A stretch of DNA of 64,000 nucleotides from Lachnospiraceae bacterium. GTDB lineage: Bacteria; Bacillota; Clostridia; Lachnospirales; Lachnospiraceae. Shown piece after piece: positions 33,797-44,002 of this stretch (its first letter is position 1; each line of letters starts with the position of its first letter). The stretch covers positions 1 through 64,000 of the forward strand of contig JAETQI010000017.1 of NCBI GenBank assembly GCA_021770755.1, written 5' to 3'. The position numbers were made by a program, and so were the translations under genes. The notes beneath the pieces are model-generated. The model made no database searches. It was not told the origin of the DNA and saw only the letters and a program-made list of their open reading frames with translations.

Positions 33797-36034
33797 ATGG
33801 AAGAGAGAATCATAAAAACCGAGTACGCGGAGACCATGCAGCGGTCCTTTATCGACTATGCCATGAGTGTCATCATCGCGAGGGCGCTGCCTGATGTCCG
33901 TGACGGCTTAAAGCCGGTCCAGCGGCGCACGTTGTATGACATGCATGAACTGGGGATCCGCTACGACCGTCCCTATCGGAAGAGCGCCCGTATTGTCGGT
34001 GATACGATGGGTAAATACCACCCGCACGGCGACAGTTCGATCTACGATGCGCTGGTTGTCCTCACGCAGGATTTTAAAAAGGGGATCCCGCTGATCGACG
34101 GGCACGGAAACTTTGGCAATATCGAAGGCGATGGCGCGGCTGCCATGCGATATACGGAGGCGCGGCTGCAGAAGATCACGCAGGACGCCATTTTATCAGA
34201 CCTCGACAAAGATGTCGTTGATTTTGTCCCGAACTTTGACGAGACAGAGAAGGAGCCAAGCGTCCTTCCCTGCCGGTTTCCCAATCTGCTCGTAAACGGA
34301 TCCGAGGGGATCGCCGTCGGCATGGTCACAAGCATTCCTCCGCACAATCTGGGAGAGATCATCGATGCGACAAAGGCGTACATGCTCAATGAAAACATCA
34401 CCACGCGCGAGCTGATGAAATATGTGAAAGGTCCGGATTTTCCGACAGGCGGCATAGTCTGCAATAAGGACGACCTGTTATCCATCTATGAGACCGGCGT
34501 CGGGAAGATCAAGCTGCGCGGCAAAGTCGATGTGGAGAAGACAAAAGGCGGAAAGCTGAACCTGGTGATCACCGAGATCCCATACACGATGATCGGCGCG
34601 AACATCGGCAAATTCCTGCAGGATGTCGCTGCCCTGTACGAGCAGAAGAAGGCTCCCGAGATCCTCGACATCTCCAACCAGTCCTCCAAGGAGGGGATCC
34701 GCATTGTCATTGAGCTGAAAAAAGACACGGATGTCGAGAATTTTAAGAATCTGTTATACAAAAAGACCCGTCTGGAAGATACCTTTGGCGTCAATATGAT
34801 CGCGATCGCTGGCGGGCGTCCGGAGACCCTCGGGCTAAAGAGCATCATCGCACAAAATGTTGCATTTCAGTACGAGATCGCTACCCGGAAGTACACAACG
34901 CTCTTAAACAAAGAACTGGAAAAGCGCGAGATCCAGGAGGGTCTGATCCGCGCGTGCAATATCATAGACCTCATCATCGAGATCCTTCGCGGTTCCAAGG
35001 ACAGAAATATGGTCAAAAACTGCCTGACAAGCGGTGTCACCGATGGGATCAGATTCCGCTCCAAAGAATCCTCCCTGATGGCACAGCAGCTAAACTTTAC
35101 GGAAAGACAGGCAAACGCTATTCTCGACATGCGTCTGTACAAGCTGATCGGTCTGGAGATCGAGGCGCTCATGGCAGAGAACAAGGAGACAAACGCCAAT
35201 ATTTACAAATACGAGGACATTCTCGACCGCCGGGATTCCATGGCACAGGTCATCATGCAGGAACTTGACGCATTGAAGAAAGAGTATGCGAAAAAGCGCA
35301 AAACGCGCATTGAGAATGCCGAGGAGGCAGTCTATGAGGAGAAAAAACTCGAGGAGATGGATATCATGTTCCTCATGGACAGATTCGGATACTGCAAGAC
35401 CATCGACATGAACACCTACGAGCGCAACAAGGAGGCAGCGCACACGGATTTCAGATATGTCGTGAAATGCCGCAATACAGGGAGGATCTGCCTCTTCACG
35501 GACACCGGACAGCTCCATACGATCAAGGTGGCGGATATTCCTTTTGGCAAATTCCGGGACAAAGGTCTGCCTGTCGACAATATCAGCAATTATAATTCCG
35601 GCACGGAAGAGATCGTCAATATCGCAAGTCAGTCAGAGCTGAATCTGTACCGGCTGCTTTTTGTCACGAGACAAGGTATGTGTAAGATCGTCAGCGGCGG
35701 CGAGTTTGACGTGACAAAACGCACGGTTGCCGCCACCAAGCTCGGCGAAGATGACCGTCTGCTCGACATCGAAGTCGTGACAGAACACCAGCACATCATC
35801 CTGCAGAGCAGGAACGGTTATTTTCTGAGATTTGATACCGATGAGATCCCGGAGCTGAAAAAAACGGCAGTCGGCGTGCGGGGTATGCGGCTGGGGACAG
35901 GTGATGAGATCGAAAATGTATACTATTGTAATCCCGGATCCGAAGGTACAATATTATATAAGGACAAGGAGATCCCGATAAATAAATTAAAAGTTAATAA
36001 AAGAGATACCAAAGGAACCAAAATTAGGGTATAA
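33797..36034 (+). CDS. parC: Type IIA topoisomerase subunit A (ParC-like)
   Basis: A 745-residue DNA breakage subunit. Catalytic tyrosine Y119 ([10 protein letters not shown]). The quinolone region reads [11 protein letters not shown], with S80 and D84 at the E. coli GyrA S83/D87 positions, so unmutated. The C-terminal beta-pinwheel is present, but no QRRGGKG-type GyrA box is seen, which argues for decatenase (topoisomerase IV-like) rather than supercoiling activity. It is shorter than typical GyrA (over 800). GGAG precedes ATG 33797. Confidence 0.88.
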   Translation: MEERIIKTEYAETMQRSFIDYAMSVIIARALPDVRDGLKPVQRRTLYDMHELGIRYDRPYRKSARIVGDTMGKYHPHGDSSIYDALVVLTQDFKKGIPLIDGHGNFGNIEGDGAAAMRYTEARLQKITQDAILSDLDKDVVDFVPNFDETEKEPSVLPCRFPNLLVNGSEGIAVGMVTSIPPHNLGEIIDATKAYMLNENITTRELMKYVKGPDFPTGGIVCNKDDLLSIYETGVGKIKLRGKVDVEKTKGGKLNLVITEIPYTMIGANIGKFLQDVAALYEQKKAPEILDISNQSSKEGIRIVIELKKDTDVENFKNLLYKKTRLEDTFGVNMIAIAGGRPETLGLKSIIAQNVAFQYEIATRKYTTLLNKELEKREIQEGLIRACNIIDLIIEILRGSKDRNMVKNCLTSGVTDGIRFRSKESSLMAQQLNFTERQANAILDMRLYKLIGLEIEALMAENKETNANIYKYEDILDRRDSMAQVIMQELDALKKEYAKKRKTRIENAEEAVYEEKKLEEMDIMFLMDRFGYCKTIDMNTYERNKEAAHTDFRYVVKCRNTGRICLFTDTGQLHTIKVADIPFGKFRDKGLPVDNISNYNSGTEEIVNIASQSELNLYRLLFVTRQGMCKIVSGGEFDVTKRTVAATKLGEDDRLLDIEVVTEHQHIILQSRNGYFLRFDTDEIPELKKTAVGVRGMRLGTGDEIENVYYCNPGSEGTILYKDKEIPINKLKVNKRDTKGTKIRV

Positions 36035-36067
36035 TGGTATCAAATCGGTTCACTGACGGAGGAATAT

Positions 36068-36619
36068 ATGAGAGTAATTGCAGGAACAGCCCGGCGTCTT
36101 TTGTTAAAGACGCCCGACGGCTTGGATACCCGGCCTACAGCAGACCGGATCAAGGAGACGCTTTTTAATATGCTCATGCCGGATCTGCCGGATGCCGTGT
36201 TCATCGATCTCTTTTCAGGGAGCGGCGGTATTGGGATCGAGGCATTGAGCCGCGGGGCAAGGAAGGCTTATTTTATCGAAAACAATTCCAAAGCGATCGC
36301 ATGTATCACAGATAATATAGAACACACACACCTGGCGGACAAGTCTGTCGTGCTGAAACAGGATGTATTTGCCGCGCTCAGGGGAAGCATCAAAGAGACT
36401 GCCGATATCATATTTCTTGACCCGCCGTATGGTCAGGAGTACGACAGGAAGGTTCTCGAGATCTTACAGAATGCCCCGTATGTGAGCGGGGATACTCTGA
36501 TCGTAGCAGAGGCTGCGCTTAAGACTCCATTTGATTACGCAGAGGCGCTGGGATTTACGGTCACGAAAGAAAAGCGGTACAAGACGAACAAGCACGTTTT
36601 CATCAAAAAAAGTGTATGA
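36068..36619 (+). CDS. rsmD: 16S rRNA (guanine966-N2)-methyltransferase RsmD
   Basis: A 183-residue methyltransferase. RVIAGTARRLLLKTP is the family N-terminus; FIDLFSGSGGIGIEALSRGA is SAM motif I, and LDPPYGQ is the catalytic (D/N)PPY motif. It modifies m2G966 in 16S rRNA. In Bacillus the homologue is ylbH, directly before coaD (ylbI), the same order as here. GGAGG lies 5 bases before ATG 36068. Confidence 0.95.
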   Translation: MRVIAGTARRLLLKTPDGLDTRPTADRIKETLFNMLMPDLPDAVFIDLFSGSGGIGIEALSRGARKAYFIENNSKAIACITDNIEHTHLADKSVVLKQDVFAALRGSIKETADIIFLDPPYGQEYDRKVLEILQNAPYVSGDTLIVAEAALKTPFDYAEALGFTVTKEKRYKTNKHVFIKKSV

Positions 36620-36641
36620 GATTGGGAGGAAATGAGATATC

Positions 36642-37133
36642 ATGAATGCTGCGATCTATCCGGGCAGTTTTGACCCTATGACACTCGGTCATCTTGACAT
36701 TATCAAACGTGCATCGAAGATGTTTGACGAGCTGACGGTGAGCGTTTTGGATAATAAGGCAAAGAATGCGTTGTTTTCTGTCGAAGAACGTGTTAGTATA
36801 TTAAAAGAAGCGACAAGGGATCTGGCCAATGTGACCGTGGATTCCTTTAACGGGCTTCTCATTGACTATGCAAGGCAAAAGAATGTCCATATCTCAGTGC
36901 GCGGTCTGCGCGCCATTACGGATTTTGAATATGAACTACAGACTGCCCAGACAAACAGGATGCTGTCGGGCGGGGAACTTGATACGGTATTTCTGACGAC
37001 AAGTCTCGAGTATGCGTACCTCAGTTCTTCCAGTGTCAAGGAAATTGCTGCGTTTAACGGCGATATTTCCCAGTGCGTGCCGGATTTTGTAGCCAGACTT
37101 GTATATGAAAAATACAATATGAGAACGAATTGA
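36642..37133 (+). CDS. coaD: Phosphopantetheine adenylyltransferase
   Basis: A 163-residue nucleotidyltransferase of coenzyme A synthesis. [15 protein letters not shown] contains the T/HxGH site, and the later motif [15 protein letters not shown] and SSSVKEIA are characteristic. Normal length. It lies 22 bases after rsmD, the conserved ylbH-ylbI order. Confidence 0.97.
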   Translation: MNAAIYPGSFDPMTLGHLDIIKRASKMFDELTVSVLDNKAKNALFSVEERVSILKEATRDLANVTVDSFNGLLIDYARQKNVHISVRGLRAITDFEYELQTAQTNRMLSGGELDTVFLTTSLEYAYLSSSSVKEIAAFNGDISQCVPDFVARLVYEKYNMRTN

Positions 37134-37179
37134 GATCCCTGTTTTGCAGACAGGGAGACGGAATGTATGGAGGAGTAAT

Positions 37180-37770
37180 ATGAGCAGCAGAATAGAGCAG
37201 TTGATCGATGAGATCGAGGAGTACATAGATAACTGCAAATACAAGGCGTTTTCGACGGATGTGATCATGGTGAACAAGGCGGAGATCGACGATCTTCTGC
37301 GTGAACTGCGCATGAAAACACCGGAGGAGATCAAGCGCTATCAGAAGATCATCTCAAACAAGGAAGCGATTTTAAACGATGCCAGACAGAAGGCGCAGAC
37401 TTTGATCGACAATGCCGAAGTGCAGACGACGGAGCTTGTCAGCGAGCATCAGATCATGCAGGAAGCATACGCACAGGCAGAAAAGATCGTCGAGATGGCT
37501 ACCCAGCAGGCACAGGAAATACTGGACACTGCAACGATCCAGGCAAATGATATGAAAGCTGCCGCGACACAGTACACGGACAGCATGCTTGCCAATCTCG
37601 AAAATATATTGAAACAGTCCATCGAAATATCCACGCGGGACTACAATGCTTTGATCGGCCATCTGCAGGAGATCGACCATGTTGTCACGGCGAACCGGGC
37701 CGAACTTGTTCCGGTAGATGAGATCATCGAGGCGGCACAGGGCACTGACAGCGCAGGCATGGATAATTAA
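37180..37770 (+). CDS. Coiled-coil protein, function unknown (ATP synthase b-like helix)
   Basis: A 196-residue protein that is almost all helical. The first 65 residues (IEQLIDEIEEYIDNCKY, DDLLRELRMKTPEEI) are followed by a long Ala/Gln/Glu-rich coiled coil (AEKIVEMATQQAQEILDTATIQA). It resembles the clostridial proteins between coaD and ylbJ that are annotated as ATPase or DivIVA-like, but no catalytic motif exists. GGAGGAG precedes ATG 37180. It is co-transcribed with coaD and the amidase. Confidence 0.7.
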   Translation: MSSRIEQLIDEIEEYIDNCKYKAFSTDVIMVNKAEIDDLLRELRMKTPEEIKRYQKIISNKEAILNDARQKAQTLIDNAEVQTTELVSEHQIMQEAYAQAEKIVEMATQQAQEILDTATIQANDMKAAATQYTDSMLANLENILKQSIEISTRDYNALIGHLQEIDHVVTANRAELVPVDEIIEAAQGTDSAGMDN

Positions 37771-37792
37771 AGCATTTTCAAGGAGGCATCTG

Positions 37793-38842
37793 ATGAGATC
37801 ATCATTTAATCGAATAGGGAAGATTCTTGCACTCATTCTGTGCATTGCCGTAACAGCGGTTCCCATTTCCGCGTTACCCGTGTGCAGGGCTGACGCGGCG
37901 GAGCCGGTCGTGGTGGTCATCGATCCCGGGCACGGCGGCAGCAATCTCGGTACAGATTATCTGCCGATACCGGAAAAGACCTACATCATGGTGGTCGCCA
38001 TGTACATGAAGGAGCAACTGGAAAAGTACCAGAACGTGGAAGTGTACCTGACCCACACCAAGGACGTGGACATGTCCCTCAAAGAGCGGGCGGAATTTGC
38101 ATCCAGCGTGAATGCAGACTTTCTCTTTTCGCTGCATTTCAATATGTCCCTTTCCCATTCCCTTTATGGGAGTGAGGTATGGGTGCCGTCGACCGGGCAG
38201 CTCTACAGCCAGGGATATTCTGCTGCCAATGAATTTCTGACGCAGTTTGAGGAGATGGGGCTGTTTAACCGCGGGATCAAGACCAGGATCGGGAGCAGCG
38301 GCAAATCAGATTACTACGGCATCATACGCGAGAGCAGCCTGCGCGATATCCCCGCAGTCATTGTAGAACATTGCCATGTGGACAATATCAATGATACACC
38401 GTATATACAATCGCCGGACCGTCTAAAGGAATTCGGTGTGCGCGATGCAGAAGCCGTTGCCAGGTATTTTGGACTCATATCAAAGGACGGCAGGACAGAT
38501 TACAGTGATTACGCACCGCTTGCAGTCCCGGTTCCGTCGAGCCGTGTGTGCGATGACACCACACCGCCTACGTATGTCACTGCAGATCTGATCAAATACG
38601 ACCAGACAGGAAAATACGCGACAGTGGAGCTGACAGCAGTCGATGAGGAATCCGCGATCCAGTACTATTCCTACTCTTACGATGGCGGTCTGACGTGGTC
38701 TGCACTGCAGCCGTGGGCAAAGGGCAGTCCAACCGTGACGGTATCTGTCAGCATGGGATACGGCAGGAAGGATACCCTGATCTTTAAGGCATACAACCTG
38801 TATGACAGAAGCACGGAGTCAAATGTCGTGAAATTAAAGTGA
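37793..38842 (+). CDS. Secreted N-acetylmuramoyl-L-alanine amidase (Amidase_3)
   Basis: A 349-residue protein with a signal peptide (about 1-36, ending near ADA). The amidase domain has the zinc ligands H47 (DPGHGG), E61 (PEKT), the histidine of FSLHFN, and the late acidic residue in VIVEHCHVDN. The C-terminal 90 residues are a beta-rich domain (QYYSYSYDGGLTWSALQPW) that may bind the wall. It cleaves the lactyl-peptide bond of peptidoglycan. GGAGG precedes ATG 37793. It sits in the coaD-ylbJ region. Confidence 0.88.
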   Translation: MRSSFNRIGKILALILCIAVTAVPISALPVCRADAAEPVVVVIDPGHGGSNLGTDYLPIPEKTYIMVVAMYMKEQLEKYQNVEVYLTHTKDVDMSLKERAEFASSVNADFLFSLHFNMSLSHSLYGSEVWVPSTGQLYSQGYSAANEFLTQFEEMGLFNRGIKTRIGSSGKSDYYGIIRESSLRDIPAVIVEHCHVDNINDTPYIQSPDRLKEFGVRDAEAVARYFGLISKDGRTDYSDYAPLAVPVPSSRVCDDTTPPTYVTADLIKYDQTGKYATVELTAVDEESAIQYYSYSYDGGLTWSALQPWAKGSPTVTVSVSMGYGRKDTLIFKAYNLYDRSTESNVVKLK

Positions 38843-38864
38843 AATCAATTTAGATCGCTCCGTC

Positions 38865-39785
38865 TTAAAACGGTCTGGTGATCACAAAATAATATACTGC
38901 ACAGATCAGGGTTGTCACCACTTTGTGTTTCAGGTAATGACTGAGTGACAACCCTGATTTTTCAAGGAAACTGCTCGTCTGCATGATGCACGACACGCCG
39001 CCAAAGCACAGCGCCGTCATGATCCAGAAAACCTTCTGCTCCGGCAGAAGCGTCGTGGTGTAGATCGCCTGGACGCCGCCGATAATCTCGAGAAAACTGG
39101 ACAGGAGGTTTTTGTTGTTGGCGGATATCGGTATCAGATCAAGGAATATCCGAAACGCATTGGTAAATGTGATGTAGCCGCCCAGGATGATAAGCGCCTG
39201 TGTGTTGTCCATACAGGATCTTTTCAGCGCTGAAGCCAGAGAACTATGCGGAGCAGACGGCTTGATCCATTGCGCGCCGGCAGACGGCGCACTGTGCAGA
39301 CGGCCTATCACGATCCCATATATTGCAGGGATTCCATACATTCCGAACACGAAGGGCAGCGTATTGTGATAGCCGCACTCGCGCAGTATCGGCATGATGA
39401 TTCCCATAAAATATGCCGGACCTATGTTATTGCAAAAGGCAAGCAGGGTGTCTGCCTCGGACCGGCTGATCCTTTCTTTGTCATACAGGTCGCTGACGAC
39501 TTTGGCGCCCATGGGAAAACCGCAGAAAAAGCCCATGAATATGGCATACAGACCATAGTTGCTGTACCGGTATATTTTTTTGAGAACACGGCTCAGCATA
39601 TTGCCCAGTTCCAGATCGGCGCCGCTGTATACCATGATGGAACTGATCATCATAAATGGAAACAGCGTCGGGACCATTTTTGCCGCCCACTGGTATAATC
39701 CTTCATAGGCGTACTGAAACGTAGCCTCGGGTCTGCCAAGTATGATGATGATAAGCAAAAGATACGCCAACGTTCTGACCAGCAT
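38865..39785 (-). CDS. ylbJ: YlbJ-like sporulation membrane protein
   Basis: A 306-residue polytopic protein with the nucleoside-recognition/Gate fold: TLFPFMMISSIMVYSG, FCGFPMGAKVVSDLY and FCNNIGPAYFMG are typical YlbJ blocks. In Bacillus ylbJ follows rsmD and coaD and is induced in the mother cell during sporulation. Here it is on the opposite strand, with a coiled-coil and an amidase gene between. GGAGG lies 6 bases before its ATG. Confidence 0.88.
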   Translation of the reverse strand: MLVRTLAYLLLIIIILGRPEATFQYAYEGLYQWAAKMVPTLFPFMMISSIMVYSGADLELGNMLSRVLKKIYRYSNYGLYAIFMGFFCGFPMGAKVVSDLYDKERISRSEADTLLAFCNNIGPAYFMGIIMPILRECGYHNTLPFVFGMYGIPAIYGIVIGRLHSAPSAGAQWIKPSAPHSSLASALKRSCMDNTQALIILGGYITFTNAFRIFLDLIPISANNKNLLSSFLEIIGGVQAIYTTTLLPEQKVFWIMTALCFGGVSCIMQTSSFLEKSGLSLSHYLKHKVVTTLICAVYYFVITRPF

Positions 39786-39875
39786 ACGAAACCTCCGCGG
39801 GATCTGTGTCTGTTACATTTTATATGGGATCTGCCAAAATTATGTGTGATTCTTGCTTTTGGGGAGGGCATCGGT

Positions 39876-40592
39876 ATGAGACTGGACAAATTTTTGTGTG
39901 ATATGCAGCTTGGCACGCGGAGCCAGATCAGGGAATCGGTCAGGAAAGGGCTTGTATCTGTCAATGGCGTGCCTGTCAAAAGTCCTGATCACAAAGTGGA
40001 CGAAAAGCGGGATTCCGTGACATATATGGGCGAGGCATTGACGTATCAGTGCTTTTATTACTATATGCTCCACAAGCCTGCCGGGGTTGTCACCGCCACC
40101 AGGGACCGCAGGGAACCCACTGTGATGGGGCTTATGTCTGATGCCCGCGGAAAGGACTTGTTCCCTGTGGGGCGGCTTGATAAGGACACGGAGGGACTGC
40201 TGTTAGTCACAAACGACGGGGAACTGGCACACAGGCTGCTCGCACCCAGAAAGCACGTGGAAAAAATGTATTATGTGGAGTGTACCGGTGTACTCACCGC
40301 AGACGGGATCGCTTCGCTGGAGAGCGGCGTCGATATCGGTGATGAAGAACGCACCCTGCCGGCAAAAGTCCGGCTGGTCTCCCAGACAGAAAACGCGTAC
40401 GTCATGGAGCTTGCCATCACGGAGGGCAGGTTCCATCAGGTCAAACGGATGGTTCAGACTGTCGGCGGTTCGGTCACATACTTAAAACGTCTGTCGATGG
40501 GGACATTGACGCTGGATGCCGGTCTGCCAAAAGGCTCCTACAGACCGCTTACGGAAAAGGAGCTGTTAGATCTGAGATCATGCGCGGATTAA
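39876..40592 (+). CDS. rsuA: 16S rRNA pseudouridine synthase RsuA-like
   Basis: A 238-residue enzyme with an N-terminal S4 RNA-binding domain ([20 protein letters not shown]) and the RsuA/RluB catalytic block [12 protein letters not shown] with aspartate D102. [10 protein letters not shown] is also conserved. It probably forms pseudouridine 516 in 16S rRNA. The start at 39876 has GGAGG 8 bases upstream, after an in-frame ATG without a site. Confidence 0.9.
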   Translation: MRLDKFLCDMQLGTRSQIRESVRKGLVSVNGVPVKSPDHKVDEKRDSVTYMGEALTYQCFYYYMLHKPAGVVTATRDRREPTVMGLMSDARGKDLFPVGRLDKDTEGLLLVTNDGELAHRLLAPRKHVEKMYYVECTGVLTADGIASLESGVDIGDEERTLPAKVRLVSQTENAYVMELAITEGRFHQVKRMVQTVGGSVTYLKRLSMGTLTLDAGLPKGSYRPLTEKELLDLRSCAD

Positions 40593-40617
40593 ATCGATAG
40601 GAATGGAGGGCGAAGTA

Positions 40618-42570
40618 TTGTCACTTGCGAATGGTTTTCTTCCGATGACGATGGAAGAAGTGCTGGAGCTTGGAATAAAGCAGTTGGATTTTGTATATGT
40701 CACGGGAGATGCCTATGTGGATCATCCGTCCTTTGGGCACGCGATCATCACCCGCGTCCTCTGTGCCCACGGATATCATGTCGGTATCATATCACAGCCC
40801 GACTGGAAAGATGACGAGAGCATCACCGTGCTGGGCACGCCGCGGCTTGGTTTTCTGGTATCGTCTGGAAATATGGATTCCATGGTGAACCATTACTATG
40901 TGTCCAGGAAACACCGCGAGACGGACGCCTACACGCCTGGCGGCGCCGCATACAAAAGACCGGATCACGCCACAGTCGTGTACAGCAATCTCATCCGCAG
41001 AAAATATAAGAACATACCGATCATTATCGGCGGCATCGAGGCAAGCCTCCGGCGCATGGCGCATTACGATTACTGGTCTGATTCCTTCAAGCGGTCGATC
41101 CTGCTCGACAGTCAGGCGGACATCGTCTCGTACGGTATGGGCGAAAAGTCGATCATAGAGATCGCCGATGCGCTAAACAGCGGTATCTCAGTGCGGGACT
41201 TGTCCTTTATCGCGGGAACCGTGTACAAGACGAAAGATATCTCCGGTATATACGATTATGAACTTCTGCCTTCCTACGATGAGATGATGGCGGATAAGAT
41301 CCTCTATGCCAGAAGTTTCAAGATACAGTATGACAATACGGATCCCTTCAACGGCAGGACACTGGTCGAACCGTATCCAAACGGCGTGTATGTCGTGCAG
41401 AACATCCCGCAGAAACCGTTATCCACACAGGAGATGGATGATGTCTATGCACTCCCGTATCAGAGGACCTATCATCCTTCCTATGAGGCGCAGGGCGGTG
41501 TACCGGCGATCGCGGAGATCAGATTTTCCCTGATCAGCAGCCGCGGCTGTTTTGGCGGGTGCAATTTCTGTGCCCTCACATTCCACCAGGGTCGGATCAT
41601 ACAGGTGCGCAGTCATGAATCCATTGTGGAAGAAGCACAGCGCATCACACAGGATCCGGACTTTAAGGGTTACATCCATGATGTGGGCGGTCCGACGGCG
41701 AACTTTAGACAGCCCTCCTGCCAGAAGCAGCTACAGGCAGGCGTCTGCAAGCACAGACAATGCCTGTGTCCGAAGCCGTGTCCCAACCTTGAAGTGGATC
41801 ATTCCGATTATTTGTCGCTCCTGCGCAAGCTGCGAAAACTGCCAAATGTCAAGAAAGTGTTCGTGCGCTCCGGGATCCGGTTCGACTACCTGATGCTGGA
41901 CAAGGACGATACCTTCTTTAAAGAACTCGTTGAACACCACATCAGCGGACAGCTCAAGGTAGCGCCGGAACATATCTGCGATGCCGTTCTATCCCGCATG
42001 GGAAAACCGGAAAACGCTGTATATGAGGCATTTACCCAAAAATACCACAGGCTGAACCAGCAAATCGGCAAAAACCAGTTCCTGGTTCCGTATCTGATGT
42101 CGTCGCACCCCGGCTCCACACTAAAGGAGGCTGTCGCACTTGCCGAGTATCTGAGGGATATCGGCTATATGCCCGAACAGGTGCAGGATTTTTATCCCAC
42201 GCCCTCGACGATGTCGACCGTGATGTACTATACAGGTGTAGACCCCGCGACCCTAAAGCCGGTCCATGTCTGCAGGAATCCGCATGAAAAGGCGATGCAG
42301 CGCGCGCTGATCCAGTACCGCAACCCCAAAAATCAGGATCTTGTGCGGGAGGCGTTAAAGCTTGCAGGGCGTGAAGATCTGATCGGCTTTGATAAGAAAT
42401 GTCTGGTCAGACCGCGCAAACTTGCAGACGAGGCCATGCAAAATTATGGCAGGAAAAGCGGACAGGGCACGCATGCGCGCACAGTTCGGAAAAAAGAAGC
42501 ACAGAAGCCAGCCAAGAAAAGAACCATTCGGAATGTACACAGGCAGAAGAATGAGACAAGAGGGCATTAA
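40618..42570 (+). CDS. YgiQ family radical SAM protein
   Basis: A 650-residue protein with the family N-terminus ([20 protein letters not shown]), a radical SAM cluster C311-x3-C315-x2-C318 ([10 protein letters not shown]), and a second cysteine-rich block ([23 protein letters not shown]). Function is not established. The basic C-terminal tail is disordered. TTG 40618 has GGAGG 8 bases upstream; ATG 40603 is the alternative (655 residues). Confidence 0.9.
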   Translation: MSLANGFLPMTMEEVLELGIKQLDFVYVTGDAYVDHPSFGHAIITRVLCAHGYHVGIISQPDWKDDESITVLGTPRLGFLVSSGNMDSMVNHYYVSRKHRETDAYTPGGAAYKRPDHATVVYSNLIRRKYKNIPIIIGGIEASLRRMAHYDYWSDSFKRSILLDSQADIVSYGMGEKSIIEIADALNSGISVRDLSFIAGTVYKTKDISGIYDYELLPSYDEMMADKILYARSFKIQYDNTDPFNGRTLVEPYPNGVYVVQNIPQKPLSTQEMDDVYALPYQRTYHPSYEAQGGVPAIAEIRFSLISSRGCFGGCNFCALTFHQGRIIQVRSHESIVEEAQRITQDPDFKGYIHDVGGPTANFRQPSCQKQLQAGVCKHRQCLCPKPCPNLEVDHSDYLSLLRKLRKLPNVKKVFVRSGIRFDYLMLDKDDTFFKELVEHHISGQLKVAPEHICDAVLSRMGKPENAVYEAFTQKYHRLNQQIGKNQFLVPYLMSSHPGSTLKEAVALAEYLRDIGYMPEQVQDFYPTPSTMSTVMYYTGVDPATLKPVHVCRNPHEKAMQRALIQYRNPKNQDLVREALKLAGREDLIGFDKKCLVRPRKLADEAMQNYGRKSGQGTHARTVRKKEAQKPAKKRTIRNVHRQKNETRGH

Positions 42571-42622
42571 GAAACCGCGATCCGGATAAAATAAGAAAAA
42601 AGATCAAAGGAAGGAACAGAGT

Positions 42623-43384
42623 ATGAATATTATTGTAATCACAGGAGCCTCCTCCGGCATTGGCGTGGAATTTGCGCTGCAGCTTGACAATGTTTTCAGC
42701 AATATCGACGAGATCTGGATGATCGCACGGCGCAAAAAAGAAATGCTCGAGGTCGCGCAGTATATGGAGCATACGACGCGCATTCTTGACATGGATGTCA
42801 CGGACGGGAAACAGATGGAGCGGTTTGAGAAGCTGCTTGCGGACGAGAAACCGGTTATCCGTATGCTGGTCAACTGCGCGGGGTACGGCATTATGGGAGA
42901 ATTTTCCGCTTCCAATATCGGTGAAGAACTTGGTATGATAGATGTGAACTGCAGGGCGCTGACCCAGATGACGTATCTGTGCATTCCATATATGCGCAAA
43001 AACAGCCGGATCATACAGCTTGCATCCAGCGCCGCGTTTCTGCCCCAGCCGGATTTTGCAGTGTATGCGGCGACCAAATCGTATGTGTACAGCTTTTCCA
43101 GGGCTTTGAACCAGGAGCTTCGGTCAAAGAAGATCTATGTGACTGCGGTGTGCCCCGGCCCGGTGGACACCCCATTCTTTGATATTGCCGAAAAAACCGG
43201 CAGCACGCTTGCAGTGAAGAAGCTCACGCTCGTCCGCGCAGACCAGGTTGTGGAAAGGGCGATCTCAGACTCTTACCACAGGCGCGAAAAATCCGTGTAC
43301 AGCGCCTGGATCAAGAGTTTTGATGCCGCAGCCAAGATCATTCCGCACAAAGCCATCCTGCAGGCGATGCGGTTTCTAAAATAA
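42623..43384 (+). CDS. Short-chain dehydrogenase/reductase
   Basis: A 253-residue SDR with the cofactor motif TGASSGIG, NCAGYG after the fourth strand, and the catalytic S and Y-x3-K (SSAAF... VYAATK). VCPGPVDTPFF is also typical. Substrate unknown. AAGGAAGG precedes ATG 42623. Confidence 0.9.
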   Translation: MNIIVITGASSGIGVEFALQLDNVFSNIDEIWMIARRKKEMLEVAQYMEHTTRILDMDVTDGKQMERFEKLLADEKPVIRMLVNCAGYGIMGEFSASNIGEELGMIDVNCRALTQMTYLCIPYMRKNSRIIQLASSAAFLPQPDFAVYAATKSYVYSFSRALNQELRSKKIYVTAVCPGPVDTPFFDIAEKTGSTLAVKKLTLVRADQVVERAISDSYHRREKSVYSAWIKSFDAAAKIIPHKAILQAMRFLK

Positions 43385-43402
43385 ATAAAAGGTAGACAAC
43401 AG

Positions 43403-43969
43403 ATGAGCATACCAAGGCAGAAAAAGGGGGAATTCGGATATCCCCCCTACGAACGAAAACGGGTGATCCTTCGCACCGCGGCATACTTCCTGATATCGAT
43501 CGCGGTGTTTCTGTTAGGATATTTTTCTACAGGCCAGAAGGAAAACCTCCTGACGATCGTTGCCGTTTTAGGATTGCTGCCATCGAGCAAAAGTCTCGTG
43601 TCAGTTATCATGTATTTTAAGATCCCGAAATTCAGCGAGGCGCTCTATCAAGAGATCGCCGCCCAGGAGGGCAGTGTGCCGGTCATTTACAGCCTGTATC
43701 TGACCTCATACCAGAACAATTTCCCGATCAACTGCTTCGCCGTGCGCGGCGGCAGCCTGATCGGTTACACCGAGTTTCCATCCTGTGACGCGTCCGCCTG
43801 CGAAGCACACATACAAGGGATCCTAAAACAGAACGGCATCAAGAATATGACGATCAAAATTTTTCATGAAAAGGCTCGTTTTATGGAGCGCCTAAACCAG
43901 TTACAGGCACTAGAGGACGGCAGGAAAGAGTCGGAGGTTCTGACAATCCTGTGTGATATTTCCCTGTAA
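43403..43969 (+). CDS. Conserved hypothetical membrane protein
   Basis: A 188-residue protein with two adjacent hydrophobic helices (about 24-42 and 49-70) and a cytosolic or extracellular C-terminal domain (VYLTSYQNNFPINCFAVRGG-like). No family recognised; I believe it is confined to Lachnospiraceae. It is co-transcribed between the SDR and RluA-type genes, with 18 bases before and a start of the next gene shortly after its stop. Confidence 0.6.
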   Translation: MSIPRQKKGEFGYPPYERKRVILRTAAYFLISIAVFLLGYFSTGQKENLLTIVAVLGLLPSSKSLVSVIMYFKIPKFSEALYQEIAAQEGSVPVIYSLYLTSYQNNFPINCFAVRGGSLIGYTEFPSCDASACEAHIQGILKQNGIKNMTIKIFHEKARFMERLNQLQALEDGRKESEVLTILCDISL

Positions 43970-44002
43970 GTGTACAACAGGAATCGGAAAGAGAATGCGC
44001 TT

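Noticed and set aside
31856-36034. Naming the pair gyrB-gyrA
   Set aside because: No GyrA box is visible in the A subunit and its length is short; ParE/ParC is better supported, though a whole-genome check is needed.
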